Origin: Roseiarcus sp963832305
GTDB taxonomy: Bacteria > Pseudomonadota > Alphaproteobacteria > Rhizobiales > Beijerinckiaceae
NCBI GenBank assembly: GCA_963832305.1
Contig: CAWHTU010000023.1
Location: 32,144 to 96,143 of the forward strand
Direction: 5' to 3'
Length of the DNA: 64,000 nucleotides
Shown here: positions 36,155 through 45,262 of the stretch, in pieces
Numbering within the stretch: position 1 is the stretch's first letter
How the letters are laid out: every line of letters starts with the position of its first letter
The notes under the pieces: model-generated
The model's database searches: none
What the model saw: the letters and a program-made list of their open reading frames with translations, nothing else
What the model was told of the DNA's origin: nothing
Translations under genes and position numbers: made by a program

Positions 36155-38242
36155 ATGTCATTGACGGCGGCGGGGACGGCGCCGGCGGCCGGCCGCGGCG
36201 GCAAGGATATCGCCTTCGCCGTCGGCATCGTCCTCATCCTGTGTCTGTTCTTTCTTCCCGTTCCAGCCTTCATGATTGACTTCGGCCTGGCGCTCTCGAT
36301 CGCGCTCGCCGTGCTCATCCTGATGGTCGCGCTATGGATTCATAAGCCGCTGGAGTTCTCGGCCTTCCCTACCGTGCTGCTGGTGGCGACGATTCTGAGG
36401 CTGGCGCTCAACATCTCGACCACGCGCCTCATCCTCTCGCGGGGCGAGCAGGGGCCGACGTCTGCGGGCTACATCATCGGCGGCTTCGCGCGGCTGGTGA
36501 TGGGCGGCGATTTCGTCATCGGCATCATCGTCTTTCTCATCCTAGTGACGATCAACTTCCTGGTCATCACCAAGGGCGCGACCCGCATCGCAGAGGTCGG
36601 CGCGCGCTTCACCCTCGACGCCATTCCTGGAAAACAGATGGCAATTGATGCCGACCTCTCGGCCGGCCTCATCGACGAGAAGGTGGCGCAGGCGCGCCGG
36701 CGCGAGCTCGAGGAGGAAAGCGCCTTCTTCGGCTCGATGGACGGCGCATCGAAATTCGTCCGCGGCGACGCCATCGCCGGCCTCATCATTCTCGCCGTCA
36801 ACATCTTCGGCGGCATCGTGATCGGCGTCACCCGTCACGGCCTGTCGCTCTCCGCCGCGGCCGACATCTTCACCAAGCTCTCGGTCGGCGATGGTCTGGT
36901 GACGCAGATTCCCGCGCTCATCATCTCGCTCGCCGCCGGCCTTCTGGTCGCCAAGGGCGGCACGCGCGGGTCGGCCGACAAGGCGGTCATCGATCAGCTG
37001 AGCGGCTATCCGAACGCGCTCTTTCTCGCCGCCATGACGATGGCGATGCTCGGCGTCGTGCCGGGCCTGCCGTTGCTGCCGTTCGCGCTGATCGGCGGCC
37101 TGATGGCCTTCGTCGGGGTCGCCATTCCGCGACGGATCGAGCAGGATCGCGTCGCCGAGGCTGCGAAGATGGCTGCGAAGGAAGAGCGGGCGAAAGCCGA
37201 TGCTCGCGGCTCGATCAAGGAGCAGCTCAAGTCATTCGAGATCGAGCTTGTCTTGAGCAAGGAGCTTAACGCCGCGCTTGTCGGCTCGCGCGACGAGATC
37301 GGCTCCCGCATCGCCAAGATGCGGCGCAAATTCGCCCGCCAATATGGCTTCGTCGTCCCCGAAATTCGGCTCTCCGACGACATCAAGGCGCCGCCGAAGA
37401 CCTACCAGATCAAGATTCACGGCGCCGCCGTCGCCACTCAGGAGCTAAGGGTCAAGGATTGCCTCGTCATCATCGGCGATGGGCCGCGCCCGAATCTCCC
37501 CGGCGACGAAGTCCGCGAGCCCGCTTTCGGGATGCGCGCGATCGCGATCCCCGAAGCCTTCGTCAAGGACGCCAAGCGCCTCGGCTTCAAGCCCGTCGAC
37601 CCCGTGTCGGTCCTGCTCACCCACTTGAGCGAAGTCATCCACAACAATCTCGCGCAGCTCCTGTCGTTCAAGGACATGCGCGCGCTGCTCGACCGCCTGG
37701 AGCCCGAGTACAAGCGGCTGCTCGACGACATGTCTCCCTCGCAGATCTCGCAGTCCGGGCTTCTGGCGACGCTGAAGCTCCTGCTCGCCGAGCGCGTCTC
37801 GATCCGCAACCTGAACCTGATCCTCGAAGCCGTGGCCGAAATCGCGCCGCACGCGCGGCGGCCCGAGCAGATCGCCGAGCACGTGCGCGTCCGCCTTTCC
37901 CAGCAGATCTGCGGCGACCTTGCCGACAATGGCGCGCTCTCCGTCTTGAGACTCGGCAATCGTTGGGATCTTGTCTTCCACCAGAGCCTCAAGCGCGACG
38001 CCAAGGGCGACGTGATCGAATTCGACATCGACCCGCGCCAGATGGAGCAATTCGCCGCCGAGGCTTCGGCGGCGATTCGCAAGCGGATGGACGAGCAGCG
38101 CCTGTTCGCCATTGTCACCGCCGCCGAGACGCGGCCTTACGTGCGGATGATCATCGAGCGCATGTTCCCGACCCTGGCTGTCTTGTCGCAGCTCGAGATC
38201 GCGCGCGGCTTCGAGGTCAAGTCGCTCGGGACGATCGCGTGA
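36155..38242 (+). CDS. flhA: Flagellar export gate protein FlhA
   Basis: A 695-residue export gate subunit. It has eight TM helices in the N-terminal half, the FHIPEP signature region (ATILRLALNISTTRLILSRG, GDFVIGIIVFLILVTINF) and a large cytoplasmic C-terminal domain that docks chaperone-substrate complexes. Length is normal. Its TGA overlaps the fliR GTG. Confidence 0.97.
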   Translation: MSLTAAGTAPAAGRGGKDIAFAVGIVLILCLFFLPVPAFMIDFGLALSIALAVLILMVALWIHKPLEFSAFPTVLLVATILRLALNISTTRLILSRGEQGPTSAGYIIGGFARLVMGGDFVIGIIVFLILVTINFLVITKGATRIAEVGARFTLDAIPGKQMAIDADLSAGLIDEKVAQARRRELEEESAFFGSMDGASKFVRGDAIAGLIILAVNIFGGIVIGVTRHGLSLSAAADIFTKLSVGDGLVTQIPALIISLAAGLLVAKGGTRGSADKAVIDQLSGYPNALFLAAMTMAMLGVVPGLPLLPFALIGGLMAFVGVAIPRRIEQDRVAEAAKMAAKEERAKADARGSIKEQLKSFEIELVLSKELNAALVGSRDEIGSRIAKMRRKFARQYGFVVPEIRLSDDIKAPPKTYQIKIHGAAVATQELRVKDCLVIIGDGPRPNLPGDEVREPAFGMRAIAIPEAFVKDAKRLGFKPVDPVSVLLTHLSEVIHNNLAQLLSFKDMRALLDRLEPEYKRLLDDMSPSQISQSGLLATLKLLLAERVSIRNLNLILEAVAEIAPHARRPEQIAEHVRVRLSQQICGDLADNGALSVLRLGNRWDLVFHQSLKRDAKGDVIEFDIDPRQMEQFAAEASAAIRKRMDEQRLFAIVTAAETRPYVRMIIERMFPTLAVLSQLEIARGFEVKSLGTIA

Positions 38243-39030
38243 CGGCGCTCGTCGCTGGAGCCCTCGGCGCGCCGCATGAGGCGCTGGCTCCGAAGGCGGC
38301 CATCGGCGCTTTCGTTCTCTTCTGCCGCATCGGCGCCTGCCTGATGCTGGCCCCGGGATTCTCGAGCGCACAGATTCCGGCGCAGGTCCGGCTCTTCGTC
38401 GCGCTCGCCGTGACCCTGACGCTGACGCCGCTCTTGCTCGAGCGAGTGCCCGGCGCCGCATTTGGCGACGATCCGATATTCACCCTCAGGGTGATCGCCG
38501 TCGAATCGCTGGTTGGCGGAATGATCGGTTTCCTGGCGAGGGTTTTCTATCTCGCGCTCGAGGCGATGGCGGTCGGCGCGGCCACGATGCTTGGTTTCTC
38601 GAATCCGTTCGGGTTTCAGGTCGAGGGCGACGAGACGATGGCGCCGCTGGCGACCCTGATCTCGCTGGCCGCGATCGCGCTCCTGTTCGCCGCCAACCTT
38701 CACTGGGAGCTGTTGCGCGGCCTGGTCGCTTCCTACGACGTCATTCCGGTCGGGGCCGACTTCAACGCCCGTCTGGCGCTCAAGCAGATCGCCGACGCGC
38801 TCGGCGAATCGTTCCGCCTCTCGCTCAGGATCGCTTCGCCCTATGTGATCTATGCGCTGGTGGCCAATCTGGCGCTGGCGCTGGTCAACCGGCTGACGCC
38901 GCAGGTCCAGGTGTTCTTCGTCGCCATGCCGTTCGTCGTCGGCGGCGGCCTCATCCTGCTTTATTTCACCATCAAGCCGGCGATCGACGCCTTCGTCAGC
39001 GGCTTCGGCGCCTGGCTCGTTTCCGGATAG
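38239..39030 (+). CDS. fliR: Flagellar export gate protein FliR
   Basis: A 263-residue export-gate membrane protein with six predicted TM helices: AFVLFCRIGACLMLAPGFSS, VESLVGGMIGFLARVFYLAL, ATMLGFSNPFG and QVQVFFVAMPFVVGGGLILL. The GTG start overlaps flhA by four bases. A longer upstream frame is only a shadow of flhA. Confidence 0.95.
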   Translation: MTALVAGALGAPHEALAPKAAIGAFVLFCRIGACLMLAPGFSSAQIPAQVRLFVALAVTLTLTPLLLERVPGAAFGDDPIFTLRVIAVESLVGGMIGFLARVFYLALEAMAVGAATMLGFSNPFGFQVEGDETMAPLATLISLAAIALLFAANLHWELLRGLVASYDVIPVGADFNARLALKQIADALGESFRLSLRIASPYVIYALVANLALALVNRLTPQVQVFFVAMPFVVGGGLILLYFTIKPAIDAFVSGFGAWLVSG

Positions 39031-39033
39031 ACA

Positions 39034-39432
39034 ATGAAGAAACGTCTTGACGCGCTGACCCGCATCGGCCGGTTTCAGGCGCTGATGCATGATCTCGGCC
39101 GCTCACGGCTTTATTCGCTCGAACGCCAGCAGGCGGGATTGACCGACGATCTCAAGGCGGTGTTCGAGACCCTGGAGGCGGACGGGCTCGCCTATGGCCC
39201 GCAGGCTGGTCTGGCTGCGCGCCATATTCGGGCCCTGCAGCGCAAGCTCGACCAGCTCGTCCGCGAGCAGGACACGGCGCGCCTGAGTGCGCTCAAGCAG
39301 GGGACGCGCGCGAAGCTCGCGGAGCTTGCGGTCGAGACCGCCGCCTTGGCCCAACGGCGTCACAAGGAGCGCAAGGATCTGGCCGAACTCATCGAGCGGG
39401 CGATCGCCCGCCGAGGCGCAAGCTCGACATAA
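39034..39432 (+). CDS. FliJ-like coiled-coil protein
   Basis: A 132-residue all-helical, highly charged protein: ALMHDLGRSRLYSLERQQAG, ARHIRALQRKLDQLVREQDT and RRHKERKDLAELIERAIARR. Size, coiled-coil composition and place after fliR fit FliJ, the stalk of the export ATPase, or a related export chaperone. Sequence is too variable to be certain. It starts three bases after fliR. Confidence 0.65.
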   Translation: MKKRLDALTRIGRFQALMHDLGRSRLYSLERQQAGLTDDLKAVFETLEADGLAYGPQAGLAARHIRALQRKLDQLVREQDTARLSALKQGTRAKLAELAVETAALAQRRHKERKDLAELIERAIARRGASST

Positions 39433-39480
39433 GGCTCGAGGCGGACCCTCGCTCGTCCCTCGCTACCCCTGACGGCGCCC

Positions 39481-40068
39481 ATGGCTTTCAATCCTCGCAC
39501 CGATGTCATCATGGAGGTTCTGAGCGCCGCGGATCCATCCCGCGCCAGCCTTGCCGCCCAGCGGCTCAGCGCGCTGGCGGGCTCGAACGCGCCGGCGGCC
39601 GACTTTTCCGCCGATCTCGACCGCGCGGCGAACTCCGCGGCGGCGATCCCCGCGCCGCTCGCGAACGCGCCCGGCGCCCGCTCGCGCCTCGCCGAGATTC
39701 CGGGCGGGCCGGATAAGATCGGTCAGGCCAAGACCCAATTCGAGGCGATGATGATGAGCTCGTTCGTCGGCGAATTGTTGCCCAAGGACGCCAGCAGCGT
39801 CTTCGGCCAGGGAATGGCTGGCGACATGTGGCGATCGATGCTGGCCGAGCAGGTGTCGCTCCAGATCGCGAAATCCGGCAAGCTCGGCCTCGCCCGGCGC
39901 CTGTTCGCCACCCACGAGCTCAGCCTCCGCAGCGGGTCGGCGCATCCGGGCGAAGCGGCCAGGGCCGCGGGCGAGGCGGCCCAAATGAGCGCGAACATGC
40001 TCTCCGCGCCCCCCGGCGCCTCGCTGGACAACGGCGCCGTTCTGTTCGCCGGGCGCAAGCGGACGTGA
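39481..40068 (+). CDS. flgJ: Rod-binding protein, FlgJ N-terminal type
   Basis: A 195-residue protein with the rod-binding domain (AKTQFEAMMMSSFVGELLPK, FGQGMAGDMWRSMLAEQVSL, AKSGKLGLARRLF) but no C-terminal muramidase. This split form is usual in alphaproteobacteria, where a separate peptidoglycan hydrolase acts. Its stop overlaps the next GTG. Confidence 0.88.
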   Translation: MAFNPRTDVIMEVLSAADPSRASLAAQRLSALAGSNAPAADFSADLDRAANSAAAIPAPLANAPGARSRLAEIPGGPDKIGQAKTQFEAMMMSSFVGELLPKDASSVFGQGMAGDMWRSMLAEQVSLQIAKSGKLGLARRLFATHELSLRSGSAHPGEAARAAGEAAQMSANMLSAPPGASLDNGAVLFAGRKRT

Positions 40069-40445
40069 CCCAACCGCAGCGGCGGGCACAATCGGCCGCG
40101 GCTGCCGCGGCGCTGCCGATCGTCGAACGCCTGATCGCCGCCATCGAAGCCGAAAATCGGGACCTCGAGCAGGGCCGTCCGGCTCAGTATGAGGCTTATA
40201 GCCTGCGCAAGAACCAGGGCCTGCTCGAGCTCAATCGCCTCATTCCTGCGCTCGACCGAGCGGCCGCCAGCCCGTTGCGCGAGGCGCTGGCCGACCTCCA
40301 TGCCAAGCTCGAAGTCAACCGAAGGGCGCTCGCGGTGCAGCTCAGGGCCTGCGCGGCGGTTTCGGAGATCATCGCCCGCGCCATCCAGGACGGCCAGTCC
40401 GACGGAACCTATACCGCGCTCGCGTGGAAAGGCTCGCGGGAATGA
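40065..40445 (+). CDS. FlgN-like flagellar chaperone
   Basis: A 126-residue helical protein starting with GTG: AAAALPIVERLIAAIEAENR, YSLRKNQGLLELNRLIPALD and LADLHAKLEVNRRALAVQLR. Size, helix pattern and place after flgJ fit FlgN, the export chaperone of FlgK and FlgL. It overlaps flgJ and the next gene by four bases each. Confidence 0.7.
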   Translation: MTQPQRRAQSAAAAAALPIVERLIAAIEAENRDLEQGRPAQYEAYSLRKNQGLLELNRLIPALDRAAASPLREALADLHAKLEVNRRALAVQLRACAAVSEIIARAIQDGQSDGTYTALAWKGSRE

Positions 40446-40903
40446 TCAAGGCCGCGGTCATCGGCCTCGCGGCGGCTGGAGCGGTCATCGCCGCGGAGGC
40501 GGGAACCGACAAGTTTCTCGCCCTGCGCGAAGCCCATCCGGCTGGGGTGGCCAGCCGGACGACCGAAGCGCGCAAGACCCACGAGATCAATGTCCCGCGC
40601 ATCAAGGACGGGGCGATCAAAGGCTACGCCGTGATGCTGCTCAGCTACACGGTAGATATGAGCTCCCTTAAGACCGCGGCGATGGCGCCGGACTCGATCC
40701 TCGTCGATGAAGCGTTTCGCTATGTCTATGACGACGACACGATCGACTTCGACCACCTCGACCGGTTCGATCTGGCCAAAATGAGCAAGGCGATCATCCG
40801 GGCGGTCAACGCCCGGGTCAAGGCCGACGTCGTCGTCGACGTCGGGGTGCAGGAGTTCACTTACGCCCCGATCAGCGACACCCGCGGGCGTCCGGGACCC
40901 TAG
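40442..40903 (+). CDS. Unknown signal-peptide protein ending the flagellar cluster
   Basis: A 153-residue protein with an N-terminal signal or TM segment (MIKAAVIGLAAAGAVIAAEA). Its periplasmic domain has KGYAVMLLSYTVDMSSLKTA, DSILVDEAFRYVYDDDTIDF and VVVDVGVQEFTYAP. The pattern loosely recalls FliL-like periplasmic domains, but I cannot assign it. ATGA coupling to the FlgN-like gene makes a flagellar role likely. It converges with carA, and their stop codons share two bases. Confidence 0.6.
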   Translation: MIKAAVIGLAAAGAVIAAEAGTDKFLALREAHPAGVASRTTEARKTHEINVPRIKDGAIKGYAVMLLSYTVDMSSLKTAAMAPDSILVDEAFRYVYDDDTIDFDHLDRFDLAKMSKAIIRAVNARVKADVVVDVGVQEFTYAPISDTRGRPGP

Positions 40904-42135
40904 GCCGCCCGCGGCGCTCCGGCCGCCTTCGAGGCGGCGATCAGGTCGACGAAGCGGCGGAAGAGATAATGGCTGTCGCGCGGCCCGGGCGAAGCCTCGG
41001 GATGATATTGCACCGAGAACGCCGGACGGTCGGCAAGCGCAAGGCCGCAATTCGAGCCGTCGAACAGCGACACATGGGTCTCCTCGGCGTTGGCCGGAAG
41101 CGTCGTGCGATCGACGGCGAAGCCGTGGTTCATCGACACGATCTCGACCTTGCCGGTCGTGAAGTCCTTCACCGGATGATTGGCGCCGTGATGGCCCTGC
41201 GGCATCTTGACGGTGCGCGCGCCGACCGCGAGCCCCAGGAGCTGGTGGCCGAGACAGATGCCGAACAGCGGCGTCTTCGCCGCGAGCAGCCCCCTGATGG
41301 TCGGCACGGCGTATTCCCCCGTAGCGGCCGGGTCGCCGGGCCCGTTGGACAGGACCACGCCGTCGGGCTTGAGCGCCAGGACGTCCTCCGCGCTCGCGGT
41401 CGCCGGAACCACCGTCACCGCGCAGCCGCAATCGTTGAGCAGCCGCAGGATGTTGCGCTTGGTCCCGTAGTCGACCGCGACCACGTGAAAGCGCGTCGAA
41501 TGGCGCCGGCCGTAACCCGCTTCGAGGCTCCAGCTCGTTTCGTCCCAATCGTAGCGCTGGGTTGAGCCCACCGCCGGAACGAGGTCCATGCCGTCGATGC
41601 CGGGCCAGCGCGCGGCCCGGGCGCGCAGCGCGTCGAGGTCGAAGGCGCCGTCAGGAGCATGGGCGATGACTGCGTTCGGCATGCCGCGCTTGCGAATGAG
41701 GGTCGTCAGTGCGCGGGTGTCGACCCCGGTGACGCCGATGATCCCGCGCGCCTTGAGCCAGCCGTCGAGCCGCGCATGGCTGCGAAAATTCGACGGCCCC
41801 GACACTTCGGCGCGCATGATCGCGCCGACCGCGGCCGACCCGGCGGCGTTGACGACCTCGATGTCCTCGTCATTGACGCCGACGATTCCAATATGTGGAA
41901 AGGTGAAAGTAACGATCTGCGCGGCGTAGGAGGGGTCGGTCAGGATTTCCTGGTAGCCGGTCATCGCGGTGTTGAAGCAGACTTCGCCGGCGGCCGAGCC
42001 GGCCGCGCCGACCCCGAAGCCCTCGATCACCGCGCCGTCGGCGAGCACGATCACCCCCGTCGCGACGCGCGGGCGCCAGCCAGCCGACTGATCGTCCGGA
42101 GCGTCCGCAAGGCTGATGCGTGTTGCGCTTGACAT
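40900..42135 (-). CDS. carA: Carbamoyl-phosphate synthase small subunit
   Basis: A 411-residue glutamine amidotransferase subunit that supplies ammonia to CarB for arginine and pyrimidine synthesis. The C-terminal class I amidotransferase domain has nucleophile Cys in FGICLGHQLLGLA and the His/Glu pair in QYHPEASPGP. The N-terminal half is normal (GYQEILTDPSYAAQIVTFT). carB is not in the window. It is divergent from the YqeY gene, as is common in this group. Confidence 0.97.
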   Translation of the reverse strand: MSSATRISLADAPDDQSAGWRPRVATGVIVLADGAVIEGFGVGAAGSAAGEVCFNTAMTGYQEILTDPSYAAQIVTFTFPHIGIVGVNDEDIEVVNAAGSAAVGAIMRAEVSGPSNFRSHARLDGWLKARGIIGVTGVDTRALTTLIRKRGMPNAVIAHAPDGAFDLDALRARAARWPGIDGMDLVPAVGSTQRYDWDETSWSLEAGYGRRHSTRFHVVAVDYGTKRNILRLLNDCGCAVTVVPATASAEDVLALKPDGVVLSNGPGDPAATGEYAVPTIRGLLAAKTPLFGICLGHQLLGLAVGARTVKMPQGHHGANHPVKDFTTGKVEIVSMNHGFAVDRTTLPANAEETHVSLFDGSNCGLALADRPAFSVQYHPEASPGPRDSHYLFRRFVDLIAASKAAGAPRAA

Positions 42136-42206
42136 GCGGCTGTGCTTAAGCGCCGCCCACGCCGCGCGTCAAGCCGCGCGCATCAATCAAACGATCGAGG
42201 ACATTC

Positions 42207-42674
42207 ATGCCGGATTCTGCGCCGCTGCGCGACTCCATTGCTCAGCAGATGAAAGACGCGATGAAGGCAGGAGACAAGGTTCGCGTCGGCGCGCTCCGCC
42301 TGATCATGGCGGCGCTCAAAGAGCGTGAAATCGAAGCGCGCGGCGCCGGCAAGATCGTCAGCCGCGCCGACGAGCTCGCGCTCCTGACCAAGATGGTGAA
42401 ATCCCGGCAGGAATCGGCGACGATCTACGCCGAGAACGGCCGCGCCGAGCTTGCGGCGCAGGAGAACGCGGAGATCGCGGTCATCAACGAATTCCTGCCC
42501 AGGCAGATGGACGAGGCGGCCGTGATCGCCGCCGCCAAGGCCGCCATCGCCGCGACCGGCGCTGCGAGCATCAAGGACATGGGCAAGGTCGTCAACGCCC
42601 TCAAGACGGCCCACCCCGGGCAAATGGACTTCGCCAAGGCGAGCGCGATCGTGAAGGGGCTGTTGGCGGGGTGA
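42207..42674 (+). CDS. GatB/YqeY-domain protein
   Basis: A 155-residue protein: LRDSIAQQMKDAMKAGDKVR, LRLIMAALKEREIEARG, LPRQMDEAAVIAAAKAAIAA and GKVVNALKTAHPGQMDFAKA. This is the stand-alone YqeY domain related to the tail of GatB, thought to bind tRNA or assist amidation. Length is typical. Confidence 0.93.
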   Translation: MPDSAPLRDSIAQQMKDAMKAGDKVRVGALRLIMAALKEREIEARGAGKIVSRADELALLTKMVKSRQESATIYAENGRAELAAQENAEIAVINEFLPRQMDEAAVIAAAKAAIAATGAASIKDMGKVVNALKTAHPGQMDFAKASAIVKGLLAG

Positions 42675-42840
42675 GGGCGCGAGCGGAGGATGCGCACCAA
42701 GTTGCGCGCATCAATGACGCCAGTGGCTTAGCTGCGCTTTTGTGCAACTCTTGCGCTCTCCGACGGGCCTTTCTAACGGACGCGATCCGCCTGATTCTGC
42801 TTCCCAGCGGCGGCGAGCTGGGATAATATACAATTTTTGA

Positions 42841-43089
42841 GTGTTCAATTGGTTCGACGCCATTCCCGAGTTGTTCGGTTCGCGCCGATGTCTCGAACAA
42901 CAATTTCCTCCAGGCCCCCGCTGCGCCGGCGCCTATGACGCGCTGTCCTTCCTGATCGACTACCGGCCGCTGAAGCGAATCGACCTCTATGCGGGCGTGT
43001 CGCTGTCGAACGTCTACGGCGGCTTGGCCAGTGGCTATCTGGCGGCCCAGAACATCGATCCGACGGTCGGCGTTAGGGTCAAGTTCTAA
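42841..43089 (+). pseudogene. C-terminal remnant of an outer-membrane porin
   Basis: The frame reads DALSFLIDYRPLKRIDLYAG, then SNVYGGLASGYLAAQNIDPT and ends VGVRVKF with terminal Phe, the signature of a beta-barrel last strand. An in-frame TGA immediately precedes it and no signal peptide or earlier strands are present, so only the last roughly 80 codons survive. GTG 42841 is not a credible start. It is next to two palindromic repeats, which suggests a decayed or rearranged locus. Confidence 0.6.
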
Positions 43090-43115
43090 GCGTTGCATTT
43101 GGTTCGAACCGTGGC

Positions 43116-43213
43116 CGTCATTGCGCCCCGGGTCAAGCCGGGGGAAGCAATCCCGGATCGAGAGCGTCCTTCGTTCGCTGGATTGCTTCGTCGCTGTGCT
43201 CCTCGCAATGACG
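43116..43213. repeat. Nested palindromic intergenic repeat, type A
   Basis: Outer arms CGTCATTGCG (43116-43125) and CGCAATGACG (43204-43213) are perfect inverted repeats. Inner arms GAAGCAATCC (43144-43153) and GGATTGCTTC (43180-43189) are also perfect. The element of 98 bp could form a two-level hairpin. The form is that of a dispersed intergenic repeat, but copy number cannot be judged from one window. Confidence 0.7.
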
Positions 43214-43349
43214 ATTCCCCCGAAGGCAACGCGCCCTAGCTCGCCCCTGGGCAAGCCGGGCGATTCGCCGGCCCGCCGTGAGCTTGCCGGACCGGCGGGC
43301 GCCCGTTCGCGCGTGTTGCAATGACCTCGATGCGATCCGACGCTTCTCC

Positions 43350-43492
43350 TCCCCCCTTGTGGGGGAGGTTGGGAGGGGGTCGCGCCTGGCGTTTCCGATT
43401 GAGCCCAAACTCTCACGTCCGTAGAGGTGTTGCTTAGACTAAGTCCTGGCGGTCAGCGCGACCCCCCACCCTGACCCGCCCCCACAAGGGGT
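43350..43492. repeat. Long imperfect inverted repeat, type B
   Basis: The left arm (about 43353-43386: CCCCTTGTGGGGGAGG, then GGGAGGGGGTCGCGC) pairs with the right arm (about 43458-43492: GCGCGACCCCCCACCC, then CGCCCCCACAAGGGG) over about 34 bases with a few mismatches, around a roughly 70-base centre. It lies 137 bases after the type A repeat. It may be a non-autonomous mobile or dispersed element. Confidence 0.6.
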
Positions 43493-43535
43493 GCGGGAAC
43501 GCTCACGGCGCGGGTTGACCTGGACCCAATCTGCT

Positions 43536-44663
43536 TCAGTCGAACGCCACCACCTGCCTCACCCCCACGCCGTCGCGCAGCCGGTCGAAGCCTTCGTTGA
43601 TGTCGTCGAGCTTCAAACGATGGGTCAGCAGCTGGTCGACCGGGAGGCGGCCGGCGCGGAAGAGGGCGATCATCCGCGGCACGTCACGCTGCGGAACCGC
43701 CGAGCCGACATAGGACCCTTTGAGCGTCCGCTCCTCGGCGACCAGCGCGAGCGGCGAGAGGCTCATCCGCTTGTCCGGATGGGGCAGCCCGGCGGTCACG
43801 GTCGCGCCCCCGCGGGCGGTCGCCGCATAGGCGAGTTCGAGCGCCGGAACCGCGCCGGCCATCTCGAAAGCGACGTCGACGCCATTGCCGGCGATGCGCC
43901 TGATCTCGCCGACGGCGTCGTTCGAACGGGCGTTGACCGTGTGGGTCGCGCCGAGTTTTAAGGCGAAGGCGAGCTTGTCGTCCGACAGATCGACGGCGAT
44001 GATCTGGCGCGCTCCGGCGAGCTTCGCGCCGAGGACGACGCTGAGGCCCACGCCGCCGAGGCCCACCACCGCAACCGATTGGCCCGGTTCGACTTTTGCA
44101 GTGTTGACGACCGCGCCGACCCCGGTCAGGACCGCGCAGCCGAACAGGGCGGCAAGCTCGAGCGGCAGATCGGGGTCGATCTTCACGCACGATTCGCGCG
44201 CAACCACGGCGTGGGTGGCGAACGCCGAGACGCCGAGGAGGTGGTTGACCGGCTCGGCCCGGAACGCAAGTCGCCGCTCGCCGGAAAGCAGCGTTCCGGC
44301 GGCGTTGGCCTTGGCCGCCGGCTCGCAGAGCGCCGGTCGCCCGGCGGCGCAGGGGCCGCAGCGGCCGCAGCTCGGCACGAACACCAGCACGACGTGATCA
44401 CCGTCTTTGAGGTCGGTCACGCCTTCGCCAATGGCCTCGACAATCCCCGCCGCCTCGTGGCCGAGCGCCATCGGCATCGGGCGCGGCCGCGAACCGTCGA
44501 TCACTGACAGGTCCGAGTGGCAAAGGCCCGCCGCCTTGATCGCGACCCTGACTTCGCCGCGGCCCGGGGGGGCCAGGTCGAGCTCGACGATCTCGAGCGG
44601 CTTCGACGCCGCATAGGGCGGCGGCAGGCCAGACTGGCGAAGAACGGCGGCTTGGATGCGCAT
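43536..44663 (-). CDS. Zinc-dependent alcohol dehydrogenase (class III-like)
   Basis: A 375-residue medium-chain dehydrogenase. It has catalytic zinc motif GLCHSDLSV, GHEAAGIVEAIGEGV, structural zinc cysteines in CGRCGPCAAGRPALC, and the nucleotide fold VAVVGLGGVGLSVVLGAKLA. It oxidises alcohols or a related substrate with NAD; the actual substrate is unknown. The longer frame to 44942 is rejected because similarity starts at ATG 44663 (RIQAAVLRQSG). Confidence 0.92.
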   Translation of the reverse strand: MRIQAAVLRQSGLPPPYAASKPLEIVELDLAPPGRGEVRVAIKAAGLCHSDLSVIDGSRPRPMPMALGHEAAGIVEAIGEGVTDLKDGDHVVLVFVPSCGRCGPCAAGRPALCEPAAKANAAGTLLSGERRLAFRAEPVNHLLGVSAFATHAVVARESCVKIDPDLPLELAALFGCAVLTGVGAVVNTAKVEPGQSVAVVGLGGVGLSVVLGAKLAGARQIIAVDLSDDKLAFALKLGATHTVNARSNDAVGEIRRIAGNGVDVAFEMAGAVPALELAYAATARGGATVTAGLPHPDKRMSLSPLALVAEERTLKGSYVGSAVPQRDVPRMIALFRAGRLPVDQLLTHRLKLDDINEGFDRLRDGVGVRQVVAFD

Positions 44664-44831
44664 ATTGCGTTGTCTCGAACCGGGGGAGCCTCCGATGCTG
44701 GGCGAGATCGTCGGGCGGGGCAACCGGAAAATTGACCCGCAGCGCGCCCGCACTTGCGCCCGAAGCAGCCCGCGCCACATAAACTCGCAGGCCCGCATCG
44801 TCCGCGGGCGCCGCTGCCGGAGCTTCACGCC

Positions 44832-45092
44832 ATGCCGCAGACCCAGAGCCGCTTCTTCGACGACCTCTCCCGCCTCATGACCGACGCGGCCGGCCTCGCC
44901 GAGGGCGCCCGGCGGGAGGCCCAGACCTTCGCCCGGACGCAAATGGAGCGGATGATGTCCGGAATGGACGTCGTCGCCCGCGAGGAGTTCGAAGCGGTCA
45001 AGGAGATGGCGGCGCGCGCCCGCGACGACAACGAGAAGCTCGCCCAGCGGGTCGCGGCGCTCGAGGCGAAGCTTGCCGAGCCAAAGCCTTGA
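44832..45092 (+). CDS. ubiK: UbiK-family (BMFP) ubiquinone biosynthesis accessory factor
   Basis: An 86-residue protein with an amphipathic N-terminal helix (SRFFDDLSRLMTDAAGLAEG) and a C-terminal coiled coil (EEFEAVKEMAARARDDNEKL, then VAALEAKLAE), the arrangement of the BMFP family. UbiK helps organise the aerobic ubiquinone biosynthesis complex. The start is the ATG at the beginning of the similarity, not the in-frame start at 44754. Confidence 0.85.
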   Translation: MPQTQSRFFDDLSRLMTDAAGLAEGARREAQTFARTQMERMMSGMDVVAREEFEAVKEMAARARDDNEKLAQRVAALEAKLAEPKP

Positions 45093-45262
45093 TTGGACTC
45101 GCTTTCCTCAAGCAGAGCCTTGATTCCGTTCGCTGATTCTGTGGACGGAGAATCGGGCGCGGGTTTACGGACGGTCCCGAATCAGCAAGGTTGCGGCGCG
45201 CCGCCGGCTTGAATGGCCGTGCGGCTTTCTCGCGCCGCCGTCACCTTGCTGAAGGACCTCTG

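Noticed and set aside
37459..39030. FliR with a long N-terminal extension
   Set aside because: The extension is an Arg/Pro-rich shadow of flhA. GTG 38239 overlaps the flhA stop and matches FliR.
43116..43492. CRISPR array or insertion sequence
   Set aside because: There are no regular direct repeats with spacers, no cas genes and no transposase frame. The structure is palindromic.
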